A DNA stretch of 5,236 nucleotides from Symbiobacteriaceae bacterium (GCA_027356675.1 DAHVXO010000090.1:1-5236), one strand, 5' to 3'; counted from the stretch's first letter, positions 1 through 5,158 are shown. The notes: generated by a model from the letters alone, not told the origin. Made by a program: numbers and translations.

Positions 1-803
1 TCACGGTCGTAGTGGGCGTACACCCGATGGAGATCAGCGACAGTGGCCGGGTCAGCCCACTGCTCAAAGAAGCGAAGATCATGCCACGTGTCATACTCCG
101 ACCCGTGCACTGCCAGCGCCAAGGCCGTGACCGCGTCGTACAGGAGCACCTTCAGGCGACCGTCACAGCACTGTTTGGCGATGAGCAGTTCTCCCCGCCG
201 CAGCTTACGCGCAATCCACAGGGCATGATACCAGAAGTCGCCGATGCTGTTAAGCGCTTCCTGCTCAGTCGGGAGCGTCTGAACGGTCTTCGCAGCGACC
301 ATCCGTGGGAGGTTGCTGAGCAGCCCATCCTTATCCGACAGAACACGGTATCCGCGCCGCAGCACGCCACCTGCAACAGCAATCTTCCCTTCGATTTCTC
401 GACGCAGTTTGCGTGGTACAAGCCCCACCAAAAACGGGGCTCGCGATTTGATTCCGATATACCGGTTGAGGATTCGAATATGGGCCGTGCGCAGAAAGTT
501 GAAATCTACATCCAACGCTCCATCAAACAAGACTCTGCGTTCATGGTCGCCCGTTATGGTGCGCTCCAGGAAGGTGACGATCGGCGTACCTATTTCGTGA
601 ACCCATTGCGATGAGTCAAGATACCGCGAGGGGTCGTCCGCAAGCAACAGCAGGTCGAGATCCGAGAATTCATCGGCCGGCCTGTCCGTGAGGCGGGCCC
701 TGGACCCGACGATGACCGCTCCACGCACATCGCTTCGACTGGTGGCCCAGGCGACAATGCGCTCTGTCAACATCCCCATGGAGGCCGTCGTGTTTCCGAT
801 CAT
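1..803 (-). CDS. ANT(6)/AadE-like aminoglycoside 6-nucleotidyltransferase, C-terminus off the window
   Basis: Reading the reverse complement from ATG at 803 gives an uninterrupted frame of 267 codons that leaves the window at base 1. The protein has the polymerase-beta-like nucleotidyltransferase signature: Gly33-Ser34-Arg35, then EFSDLDLLLL with Asp48 and Asp50 as likely metal ligands, and a third acidic pair in GALDVDFNF (Asp98/Asp100). A later block, FWYHALWIARKLRRGELLIA, matches in kind the 'FW...vaKgLaR.eilfA' helix of the ANT(6)/AadK/AadE family. Members of that family transfer AMP from ATP to the 6-hydroxyl of streptomycin. Known members are about 280-300 residues, so roughly 20-35 residues are missing. 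A clear AAAAGGAG ribosome site lies 7 bases before the start. It is the last gene of a minus-strand run downstream of an attC-like site. Sequence is divergent from the clinical genes, so the family call is firm but substrate and resistance are inference. Confidence 0.85.
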   Translation of the reverse strand, partial: MIGNTTASMGMLTERIVAWATSRSDVRGAVIVGSRARLTDRPADEFSDLDLLLLADDPSRYLDSSQWVHEIGTPIVTFLERTITGDHERRVLFDGALDVDFNFLRTAHIRILNRYIGIKSRAPFLVGLVPRKLRREIEGKIAVAGGVLRRGYRVLSDKDGLLSNLPRMVAAKTVQTLPTEQEALNSIGDFWYHALWIARKLRRGELLIAKQCCDGRLKVLLYDAVTALALAVHGSEYDTWHDLRFFEQWADPATVADLHRVYAHYDR

Positions 804-810
804 GCTACAG

Positions 811-818
811 CTCCTTTT
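811..818 (-). promoter_or_regulatory. Shine-Dalgarno site of the nucleotidyltransferase gene
   Basis: On the minus strand AAAAGGAG is followed by seven bases (CTGTAGC) and the ATG at 803. It is the best ribosome site on the left half of the window and fixes the start of the ANT(6)-like gene. Confidence 0.75.
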
Positions 819-850
819 GCCCGTGTGTCCCTTGGCCACTGCCTGCATGC

Positions 851-937
851 TTATTCGTCATTGAGCTTCCGTACGTAGAGGTCGGATAACTCGGGTTCCA
901 CCCGATCTTCCGGATTGCCCCAAATGACACGGTTCAC
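851..937 (-). CDS. possible 28-residue ORF translationally coupled to the upstream gene
   Basis: GTG at 937 overlaps the TGA stop of the 132-residue gene (shared bases GTGA), and the frame runs 28 codons to TAA at 853-851. The product begins VNRVIWGNPEDRVEPELSDL and ends YVRKLNDE. It is acidic, soluble and without a membrane segment. I do not recognise it. The four-base overlap is typical of coupled genes, and the product does not look like random translation, but no separate Shine-Dalgarno is visible and the ORF is short. It sits 47 bases before the ANT(6)-like start. It could instead be the decayed 3' end of something longer, or chance. No function is proposed. Confidence 0.35.
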   Translation of the reverse strand: MNRVIWGNPEDRVEPELSDLYVRKLNDE

Positions 938-1332
938 TTGCCGGCCCAGGTCTTCTGTTCGCCTGTCCAGCGATCACGATTCGCCCAGTACGGGCACCGC
1001 GGGCACGTTTCCCCTTGCGGGTAATCAATACCCTCTTCGTGGGGACAGCCGATCATCCGGTCTGCGATGCCGACACGTTGGACATGGTGTTGATCCAAGA
1101 AGGCGAGGATTTCTGCCATAATCGTCGGGTCCGTCCGGACATCGACAAGGTCCGACTGCCACTTTCTCAATACTGCTACATCGGAACTCTGTTCGGACGT
1201 AACAATGCCAACAACGGCTTTGGACGCACGGGAATCGTCGGGGCCATAATAGGCAATCGTCGCAACAGGATAGCCAGTCTTCCGCCGAGCCTTGCGCTCC
1301 AACCGATACTGTGGATTATGGCGAGGCGACAT
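934..1332 (-). CDS. conserved small Cys-rich protein of unknown function (132 aa)
   Basis: The chosen start is ATG at 1332; a GTG immediately before it (1335) is an alternative that adds one residue. A purine-rich GGAGGAGAGGG stretch lies just upstream. The N-terminus is basic (MSPRHNPQYRLERKARRKTG), followed by a hydrophobic segment YPVATIAYYGP, a predicted alpha/beta body, and a C-terminal Cys cluster: Cys96-Pro-His98 in IGCPHEEGIDYP and Cys110-x2-Cys113 in ETCPRCPYW. The Cys/His spacing suggests a metal-binding knuckle. The 'GCPHEEGIDYPxGExCPxCP' pattern seems familiar to me from conserved hypothetical proteins of environmental bacteria, but I know of no assigned function. A truncated paralogue lies at 2227-2264. 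The gene follows the attC-like site at 1437-1495 and so may be carried on a mobile cassette. Confidence 0.8.
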   Translation of the reverse strand: MSPRHNPQYRLERKARRKTGYPVATIAYYGPDDSRASKAVVGIVTSEQSSDVAVLRKWQSDLVDVRTDPTIMAEILAFLDQHHVQRVGIADRMIGCPHEEGIDYPQGETCPRCPYWANRDRWTGEQKTWAGK

Positions 1333-1436
1333 CACGCTGCCCTCTCCTCCCGTCCGCCTGCAACCCCAATGCCGGATGGCCTTGCGGGTTTTGACTCAGT
1401 TGCACGTTGGACCATGTGTTGGTGTTCTCGACATCC

Positions 1437-1495
1437 GCCGAACGTCATGGCGCTCAGCCGCCGGCGCAGCCCGTGGCTGGAGCGGCTTGTTATGC
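1437..1495 (-). other. attC-like gene-cassette recombination site (59 bp)
   Basis: Read on the minus strand, the segment opens with GCATAAC and closes with GTTCGGC, which fit the AAC/GTT ends of the R'' and R' boxes of integron attC sites and pair at five of seven positions. Inside, CGCTCCAGCC pairs with GGCTGAGCG over nine base pairs, leaving one extra C. That single extrahelical base in the L box is the hallmark of attC. An unpaired spacer separates the R and L stems, and a GC-rich variable loop lies between the L arms. The site starts 16 bases after the stop of the 208-residue gene, exactly where the attC of that cassette should be. Bacterial attC identity is judged by eye; no integrase gene is in the window. 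Confidence 0.7.
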
Positions 1496-1511
1496 CGGTC
1501 TTGTCTCTCCA

Positions 1512-2138
1512 CTACTCGTCCCAGGATCGGTGCGCGGTTGCCTCTTCATCCACCCAATCCTCCTCTTCCCAGGTCATTCCCTTGCGTCCTGGAACTTTGC
1601 GCGTCGGGCCTGGCCGGTATAGCAAACACGATTTTGGACCGTAGCAAAACGTCTCGAATCGATCGCTGCGCTTTCCCGGATTCCAGTGGTCAATGATCAT
1701 TTCAACAGGCATCCGACAGCCCCAGATACAGTCTCGACACCTTGCCTCGTAGGTGCGCGCATCCAGACGCCGATGACCGCGCTCTCGGTAGGTTGGTAGA
1801 TCGGGCGGCACGCCGAACCACGGAGGGGGATCGTGGGGTACCTGCCCGGGCCGTTCAACCACTCTAAGTTTGCTTGTCTTGTAGTATTCGGCCGCGTCGC
1901 GACGGCTGTCCAGAACGAGTTCCGACTCACCGCTGACGACCATGAAGACGCAGATCTGGTGCTGTTGCTGGGCAGCTTTGCCGATTGCGACCAGGAACTC
2001 GCCTTGCCGGTCACCGACGGTTCCACGGAGACGAAGCACATAGCCCAGGTATGTGTGGCTGCGTTCGTCGAAGGAACGGGTCAGGTGGATGCGAGGTTGA
2101 ATGGAGGCCACCATCCCCTCCCAGCGAGTCTTAAGCAT
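1512..2138 (-). CDS. conserved Cys-rich protein of unknown function (208 aa), cassette-borne
   Basis: I place the start at ATG 2138 (MLKTRWEGMVASIQPRIHLT). An open frame continues upstream to 2246, but those 36 codons translate a remnant of a different gene plus an attC fragment, so they are probably not native. A conserved-looking N-terminal beta-rich part (residues 1-75, with RSFDERSHTYLGYVLRLRG) is followed by a linker with a Pro run (PPPW), then a Cys cluster: Cys134-x2-Cys137-x3-Cys141 (CRDCIWGC) and Cys165-x5-Cys171 (FCYGPKSC), suggesting a metal or Fe-S site. The tail is acidic (TWEEEDWVDEEATAHR). It looks like a widespread conserved hypothetical family; I know of no function. It ends with TAG, directly before the attC-like site, giving the classical one-gene cassette layout. 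No strong Shine-Dalgarno precedes 2138, so the start is less certain than the gene. Confidence 0.8.
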   Translation of the reverse strand: MLKTRWEGMVASIQPRIHLTRSFDERSHTYLGYVLRLRGTVGDRQGEFLVAIGKAAQQQHQICVFMVVSGESELVLDSRRDAAEYYKTSKLRVVERPGQVPHDPPPWFGVPPDLPTYRERGHRRLDARTYEARCRDCIWGCRMPVEMIIDHWNPGKRSDRFETFCYGPKSCLLYRPGPTRKVPGRKGMTWEEEDWVDEEATAHRSWDE

Positions 2139-2194
2139 CGTTGTCCACAAGACCGGTTCGCAACAATCCTGGTCCCTCCTCCGTTTGTCATTCG

Positions 2195-2226
2195 GCCTAA
2201 CGTCCTGGCGCTCAGCGGTGGAGCAA
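2195..2226 (-). other. truncated attC-like site
   Basis: On the minus strand this ends in a perfect core GTTAGGC (2201-2195), preceded by GCTGAGCGCCAGGAC, which matches the corresponding arm of the attC-like site at 1437-1495 with one mismatch. The other half is abnormal: no AAC-type inverse core box is present, and after a short TTGCTCCACC the sequence passes directly into a piece of protein-coding DNA. It is best read as the surviving right half of an attC, left by a deletion or an aberrant cassette junction. Confidence 0.55.
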
Positions 2227-2264
2227 TCGTGGGGACATCCGATCATTCGGTCTGCGATGCCGAT
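2227..2264 (-). pseudogene. remnant of a paralogue of the 132-residue Cys-rich gene
   Basis: These 38 bases match positions 1037-1074 with three mismatches and translate in the minus frame to IGIADRMIGCPH, against VGIADRMIGCPHE in the intact gene. The match begins abruptly next to the truncated attC and fades on the other side, where the upstream codons (RSVCA, stop further up at 2307-2309) no longer resemble the intact protein. It is a fragment fused in frame to the 208-residue gene, which explains the artificially extended open frame to 2246. Confidence 0.6.
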
Positions 2265-2309
2265 AGCACAAACAGACCGATTTTTTGAATCTGCATACCG
2301 TTGAAATCA

Positions 2310-2702
2310 AACAAGTAACCGCCTCCCGTAGGGCAGGGCGCTGAAGTTCGATTGCAGGTTTTCGCCTGCGGTTGCCGTATTATTTCTGGTTTCGCTGCAA
2401 AACCCCTTCTGCAAGGCGTTTTTCAAGTGCCAGGCGGGGCTTCTCCCCCGCCTGGGACGGGCAACCAGGTCGCAGGCACTTCTTCAACCAGGGGAAAGTT
2501 CTTGCCGGCAGCTCTCAAGTCAGTTGCCGCTGTCCGTCATTTGGGACGGTCCCGCTGGCTTGTAGGCGCCTGCCTTTTGGGGCAAGACAAAATCGAGTTC
2601 ACCGTAGGTTCTGGAAGCAAGGAATCCGTTCCATTAAAGCAGAGCCGCAAACGGGTGGCGGGAACAGGGATGCGGCCTCGATACGACCTCTTTAGGGTAC
2701 TT
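2310..2702. other. non-coding, hairpin-rich intergenic region before the LOG gene
   Basis: An open frame continues through here in phase with the LOG gene, but its translation resembles no LOG N-terminus and is rich in chance Gly/Arg/Ser. I see no RNA gene or convincing sigma-70 promoter. A TATTAT at 2379-2384 lacks a -35 box at proper spacing. Several inverted repeats occur, including a 5-bp GCAGG/CCTGC hairpin around 2354-2369, the strong hairpin at 2430-2455, and GGGAC-G-GTCCC at 2543-2553. The region separates the minus-strand cassette part from the plus-strand gene pair and probably contains the promoter of the latter. Confidence 0.5.
2430..2455. repeat. perfect 10-bp inverted repeat (hairpin)
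   Basis: CCAGGCGGGG and CCCCGCCTGG pair perfectly around a six-base loop (CTTCTC). A second pair, AAGTGCC at 2425-2431 and GGCACTT at 2475-2481, brackets it, though it cannot use C2430 and C2431 at the same time as the inner stem. No T-tract follows on either strand, so it is not a standard Rho-independent terminator. It may be an interspersed palindromic element or structure in the 5' leader of the LOG transcript. Confidence 0.55.
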
Positions 2703-3275
2703 ATGGAGAAAGCCCTATGCATTTATAGTTCTTCCAGCGACGCCGTTGACCAACACTTTTTTGAAGCTGCGAAGGAAATGGGCTCCTTGATCGCTCGGAA
2801 CCATTACGCACTCATCTACGGCGGGGCCAAAGTGGGCCTGATGGGGGCAGTCGCCAGAGCCGTCCAGGAGCACGGCGGAAAGGTCATAGGGGTCATCCCC
2901 CAAGCGCTTAGGGAAAAGGGAATCGCCTTTGAGCAAGCCGACGAGCTAATCGTTGCCAACGATATGCGGCACCGCAAGGCGATCATGGAGGAGAGAGCGA
3001 CGGCATTTGCCGGGCTTCCGGGCGGGTTTGGCACATTGGAAGAAATCCTGGAGATTCTGACCCTCAAGCAGCTTCAGTTCCACGCCAAATCGCTGGTCTT
3101 ACTGAACGTTAACGGCTTCTATGACCCCCTCATTTTGCTGTTTGAGCACATCTATCGGGAGCGTTTTGCGAAAGCCGATTACCGGCACCTCTATCATGTT
3201 GCCGCAAACGTCACTGACCTGTTTGAATACCTGGAGGGTTACCAGCCGCCCAGACTGCAGAGCAAGTGGTTTTGA
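2703..3275 (+). CDS. LOG family protein (TIGR00730-type nucleoside 5'-monophosphate phosphoribohydrolase), 190 aa
   Basis: The product is a Rossmann-like protein of the LOG family, often mislabelled lysine decarboxylase. Characterised members cleave the N-glycosidic bond of cytokinin riboside monophosphates or AMP, releasing base and ribose 5-phosphate. The N-terminal strand is MEKALCIYSSSS. The phosphate-binding loop YGGAKVGLMG is at residues 39-48, MRHRK at 88-92 and the family signature PGGFGTLEE at 106-114, containing the catalytic Arg/Glu region. Length (190) is usual. I chose ATG 2703 because family proteins begin right at this first beta strand. An ATG at 2670 in the same frame would add 11 unrelated residues. 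The ribosome site (AGGG, 2694-2697) is weak. The stop is TGA, 22 bases before the fpg start, so the two are likely one operon. Whether it makes cytokinin or is a nucleotide-salvage or house-cleaning enzyme cannot be told. Confidence 0.92.
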   Translation: MEKALCIYSSSSDAVDQHFFEAAKEMGSLIARNHYALIYGGAKVGLMGAVARAVQEHGGKVIGVIPQALREKGIAFEQADELIVANDMRHRKAIMEERATAFAGLPGGFGTLEEILEILTLKQLQFHAKSLVLLNVNGFYDPLILLFEHIYRERFAKADYRHLYHVAANVTDLFEYLEGYQPPRLQSKWF

Positions 3276-3297
3276 CAGACAACGGGGGCGTCCAGAT

Positions 3298-4125
3298 ATG
3301 CCAGAGTAGCCGGATCTGCATGTGCTCAGGCAGCGCATCGATGGCGCGCTCACTGGTCGGGCCGTAGTGGCGGCATAGGTTTACAACCCCATCGTCGTGA
3401 GAGCGGTGCTCCCCATGCCGCAGTGGCTGGAAGGGCGCCGGCTCTCCGCGCTCTCACACCGTGGGAAGTTCCTCACCATCCACTGGGATGACCAATCACT
3501 CATGGTGGTCAACCCGATGCTGACCGGGCTGTTCGCCATTACCCCGCCGGGGGCGAAGCGCACGAAGGATACCGTCTTCACCATCACCTTTGAAGGAGAC
3601 GTTCATCTCCGCTACCGGGATGATAAGCAGATGGGCAAGGTATACCTGCTGCGCGGGGAAGACCCCGCCAAAGCCGTGCCGGGGTTCGCCGACCTCGGGC
3701 CGGAGGCCGATCCCGGGACCTTCGATGACGAGGGCTTCATCCGGCGGGGGCGCAAGCGCCAGTACGAGGTGCGGAACCTGCTGCTGGACCAGTCGTTCCT
3801 GGCAGGCATCGGCAACGCCTACGCCGACGAGATCCTGTTCGAAGCCCGGCTCCATCCGAAGCGGAAGCTGTCCTCGCTGTCCGCGCAGGAATGGGCCAAC
3901 CTGGCCGGGGCAGTGCGAACCGTAGTCGCTGAAGGGGTCAGGGAAGTCGAGAAGGGCCTGCCTCCCGGCCTTGGCGTCAAGGTGCGCTCGCACATGAAGG
4001 TGCGGGGCCGGGAGAACACGCCCTGCCCGCGTTGCGGAACCCGCGTTGTGCTGCGGAGTCTGGGATACCTCGAGACGAACTTTTGCCCGGGTTGCCAGCC
4101 GGCGCCCCCGGGCCAGATCTACTGA
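3298..4125 (+). CDS. mutM: formamidopyrimidine-DNA glycosylase (Fpg/MutM family) with two in-frame TAG codons
   Basis: The enzyme would excise oxidised purines such as 8-oxoguanine and nick the abasic strand. From ATG 3298 the frame reads MPE-TAG-PDLHVLRQRIDGALTGRAVVAA-TAG-VYNPIVVR and then runs open to TGA at 4125, 275 codons in all, normal for Fpg. Pro2 (Schiff-base nucleophile) and Glu3 are encoded. Lys57 in HRGKFL falls where the family's hairpin lysine lies, which supports the full frame. The helix-two-turn-helix block FLAGIGNAYADEILFEA is intact, as is a zinc finger (CPRC near 207 and CPGC near 266). The TAGs are at 3307-3309 and 3376-3378. The uninterrupted part is 3397-4125, starting from an in-frame GTG; a protein from there would lack the catalytic N-terminus. 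GGGGG before ATG 3298 may be its ribosome site. It is either a recent pseudogene or an amber-readthrough gene; the sequence does not decide. Confidence 0.85.
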
Positions 4126-4330
4126 GACGCCCTGTATGTCCCCTGTTTCATTCCTGCGCAAAAGCACTGCCGCTCAAGGGCAACGCCTGGAACACAGTGG
4201 GAAGTTCAAAGGTAAGAGAGCGGAATGAAGATCAAGCACCTGACGAGGAGGGCCAGGTACCTGAATATGCCGGCACCGCCCTTTGCGGAGACTGACGAAC
4301 TAGGCAGGAGAGCCGGGAAGGCATTTCGCG

Positions 4331-4522
4331 AAAATCGGTGTGGTCCAGCCGGTCCAGGTGTTCCAGCGCTTGGGCCAGGGTGGGGCCCCAGCCAACTCCA
4401 GCCGCCCAGCGGTCGGCGGCGAACTCTTGGCGCCGCATCAGCGAGGCCAATTCGTGGAAAGTGGCACGGGGGGCGGCCGTCCATTTGAAATCGGTTTCGG
4501 GCAATGGGGTATCAAGGTCACC
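4331..4522 (-). pseudogene. possible remnant of an M48-type metalloprotease
   Basis: After a TAA at 4525-4523 the minus frame reads GDLDTPLPETDFKW, then HELASLMRRQEFAADRWAAG, then GWGPTLAQALEHLDRLD. The middle block resembles the 'SRRxEyxADxxAA...g..l..aL.kL' stretch found C-terminal to the HExxH motif in M48 (HtpX/Ste24-like) zinc peptidases, with Glu and Asp of the 'E..AD' element present. The HExxH motif, the membrane segments and a credible start are all absent. Past about 4331 the protein-like character breaks down, while another minus frame gives a hydrophobic tail (GIFRYLALLVRCLIFIPLSYL is at its end), which hints at a frameshift. I take it as a decayed fragment; chance similarity cannot be excluded. 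Confidence 0.35.
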
Positions 4523-4678
4523 TTAGGTGCTCCCACTTGGTCAGGCGGCCGGGGCAAAGTCCGGTTGACTTGACATGAACTTGCCAAACCCCTCTGGGGA
4601 CGACGTAACCCGGTTGCGAGAGCCCGCGGTCACACTTGCACTCAGCCGCGGGGTGCCTCTCCCATTCCTTACGCGCTC

Positions 4679-4695
4679 CTGAGGCTCCTATCCCG
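4679..4695 (+). repeat. CTGAGGC repeat, copy a
   Basis: CTGAGGCTCCTATCCCG, preceded by CCTTACGCGCTC. It begins 32 bases before copy b and matches it with one difference in 17. Confidence 0.6.
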
Positions 4696-4710
4696 CATCT
4701 CTTTACGTCA

Positions 4711-4727
4711 CTGAGGCGCCTATCCCG
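4711..4727 (+). repeat. CTGAGGC repeat, copy b
   Basis: CTGAGGCGCCTATCCCG, preceded by CTTTACGTCA and followed by ATTCTTTATGGAC. The flanks are shared with copy c, so the repeated unit is longer than the 17-base core. Confidence 0.6.
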
Positions 4728-4781
4728 ATTCTTTATGGACGGGTTCCGAACCAGCGCACCAAACCCTGGAGTCCTTCAGCC

Positions 4782-4813
4782 ACGCCCCATGCGGCCATCA
4801 GCCGCTGGGGCGT
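4782..4813. repeat. strong hairpin, 8 + 5 bp stem
   Basis: ACGCCCCA (4782-4789) pairs with TGGGGCGT (4806-4813). Inside, GCGGC pairs with GCCGC around a five-base CATCA loop, with a single bulged T at 4790. No T-tract follows, so this is a palindromic element rather than an obvious terminator. Confidence 0.6.
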
Positions 4814-4863
4814 CCTGCATTGCGCCGGCTTTGCCCGTCCTGACCCGTCGCATTTCGCTCAAC

Positions 4864-4899
4864 CTGGCCCTCAGCCGCGGTCACACCGGCTGAGGCCAG
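4864..4899. repeat. strong hairpin, 13-bp stem with one bulged C
   Basis: CTGGCCCTCAGCCG (4864-4877) pairs with CGGCTGAGGCCAG (4887-4899) with one extra C on the left arm. The nine-base loop, CGGTCACAC, is also part of the 12-base block duplicated at 4624-4635. There is no T-tract. The single bulge recalls attC-type or REP-type folded elements, but the AAC/GTT boxes of attC are missing. Confidence 0.6.
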
Positions 4900-5026
4900 A
4901 CGCCTCCCTATCCCCTGGGGGTGGTACTCTCAGGCACTACTGCCAGTAAGGCTCTGCGTGCCTGGGTTTCGAATCCCGCCCTTCTGATCCGCTCTTGGCG
5001 TTCGTTTCCCTCAAGACTTTACGTTC

Positions 5027-5043
5027 CTGAGGCTCCTATCCTG
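5027..5043 (+). repeat. CTGAGGC repeat, copy c
   Basis: CTGAGGCTCCTATCCTG, preceded by CTTTACGTTC. After an extra stretch of about eight bases it continues TCCCGTCTCTTTATAGAC, matching the 3' flank of copy b (TCCCGATTCTTTATGGAC). Confidence 0.6.
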
Positions 5044-5158
5044 TTCCTGTCCCGTCTCTTTATAGACCCCTGACCATTCTCGCGGTTCCTCGCGGCTCTT
5101 CCACCGGGATCTGTGACCTCTCCATCTCCTATATGTTGAACATATTTACAGATACGTC

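Larger units (their letters stand above)
4523..5158. other. non-coding mosaic of short repeats and hairpins
   Basis: No frame here gives a believable protein; an 85-codon plus-strand ORF at 4636-4893 runs straight through repeats and hairpins. The stretch contains three copies of a CTGAGGC-type element, two strong palindromes, and exact duplications: CCGCGGTCACAC at 4624-4635 and 4875-4886, and CTCAGCCGCGG at 4641-4651 and 4870-4880. CTCGCGG also occurs twice in quick succession near 5080-5100. The pattern is that of repeat-built intergenic DNA, not of genes. Confidence 0.5.

Noticed and set aside
12..614. 200-codon plus-strand ORF
   Set aside because: It is the antisense shadow of the ANT(6)-like gene, whose minus-strand frame carries recognisable motifs and a good ribosome site.
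1015..2288. Long plus-strand ORFs (1015-1644, 1292-1696, 1833-2288)
   Set aside because: They lie opposite the two Cys-rich genes and the attC-like site, show no family features, and have low-quality composition.
2352..2702. 117-codon N-terminal extension of the LOG frame
   Set aside because: LOG proteins begin at the first beta strand (here MEKALCIYSSSS). The extension crosses several hairpins and resembles nothing.
3496..4167. 223-codon minus-strand ORF
   Set aside because: It is the antisense shadow of the high-GC fpg gene, which has all its family motifs on the plus strand.
4225..4488. 87-codon plus-strand ORF starting MKIKHLTRRARYLNMPAPPF
   Set aside because: The start looks fair, but the rest is Gly/Pro/Arg-rich chance translation opposite the M48-like fragment, with no recognisable domain.
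4565..4600. TTGACT/TTGACA promoter-like boxes
   Set aside because: No -10 box lies at 16-18 bases downstream; the sequence there is GC-rich.
4636..4893. 85-codon plus-strand ORF
   Set aside because: It passes through two repeat copies, a full hairpin and half of another, and has no ribosome site.
4915..4990. tRNA-like T-arm (GGGTTTCGAATCCC at 4964-4977) with an upstream GGGGGTG
   Set aside because: The loop has one base too many, the acceptor stem needs several wobble pairs, and no D-arm or seven-base anticodon loop can be drawn. At most it is a chance match or a worn tRNA end.
4679..5043. CRISPR array
   Set aside because: The repeats are too few, irregularly spaced (32 then 316 bases) and their flanks are also similar, unlike unique spacers.
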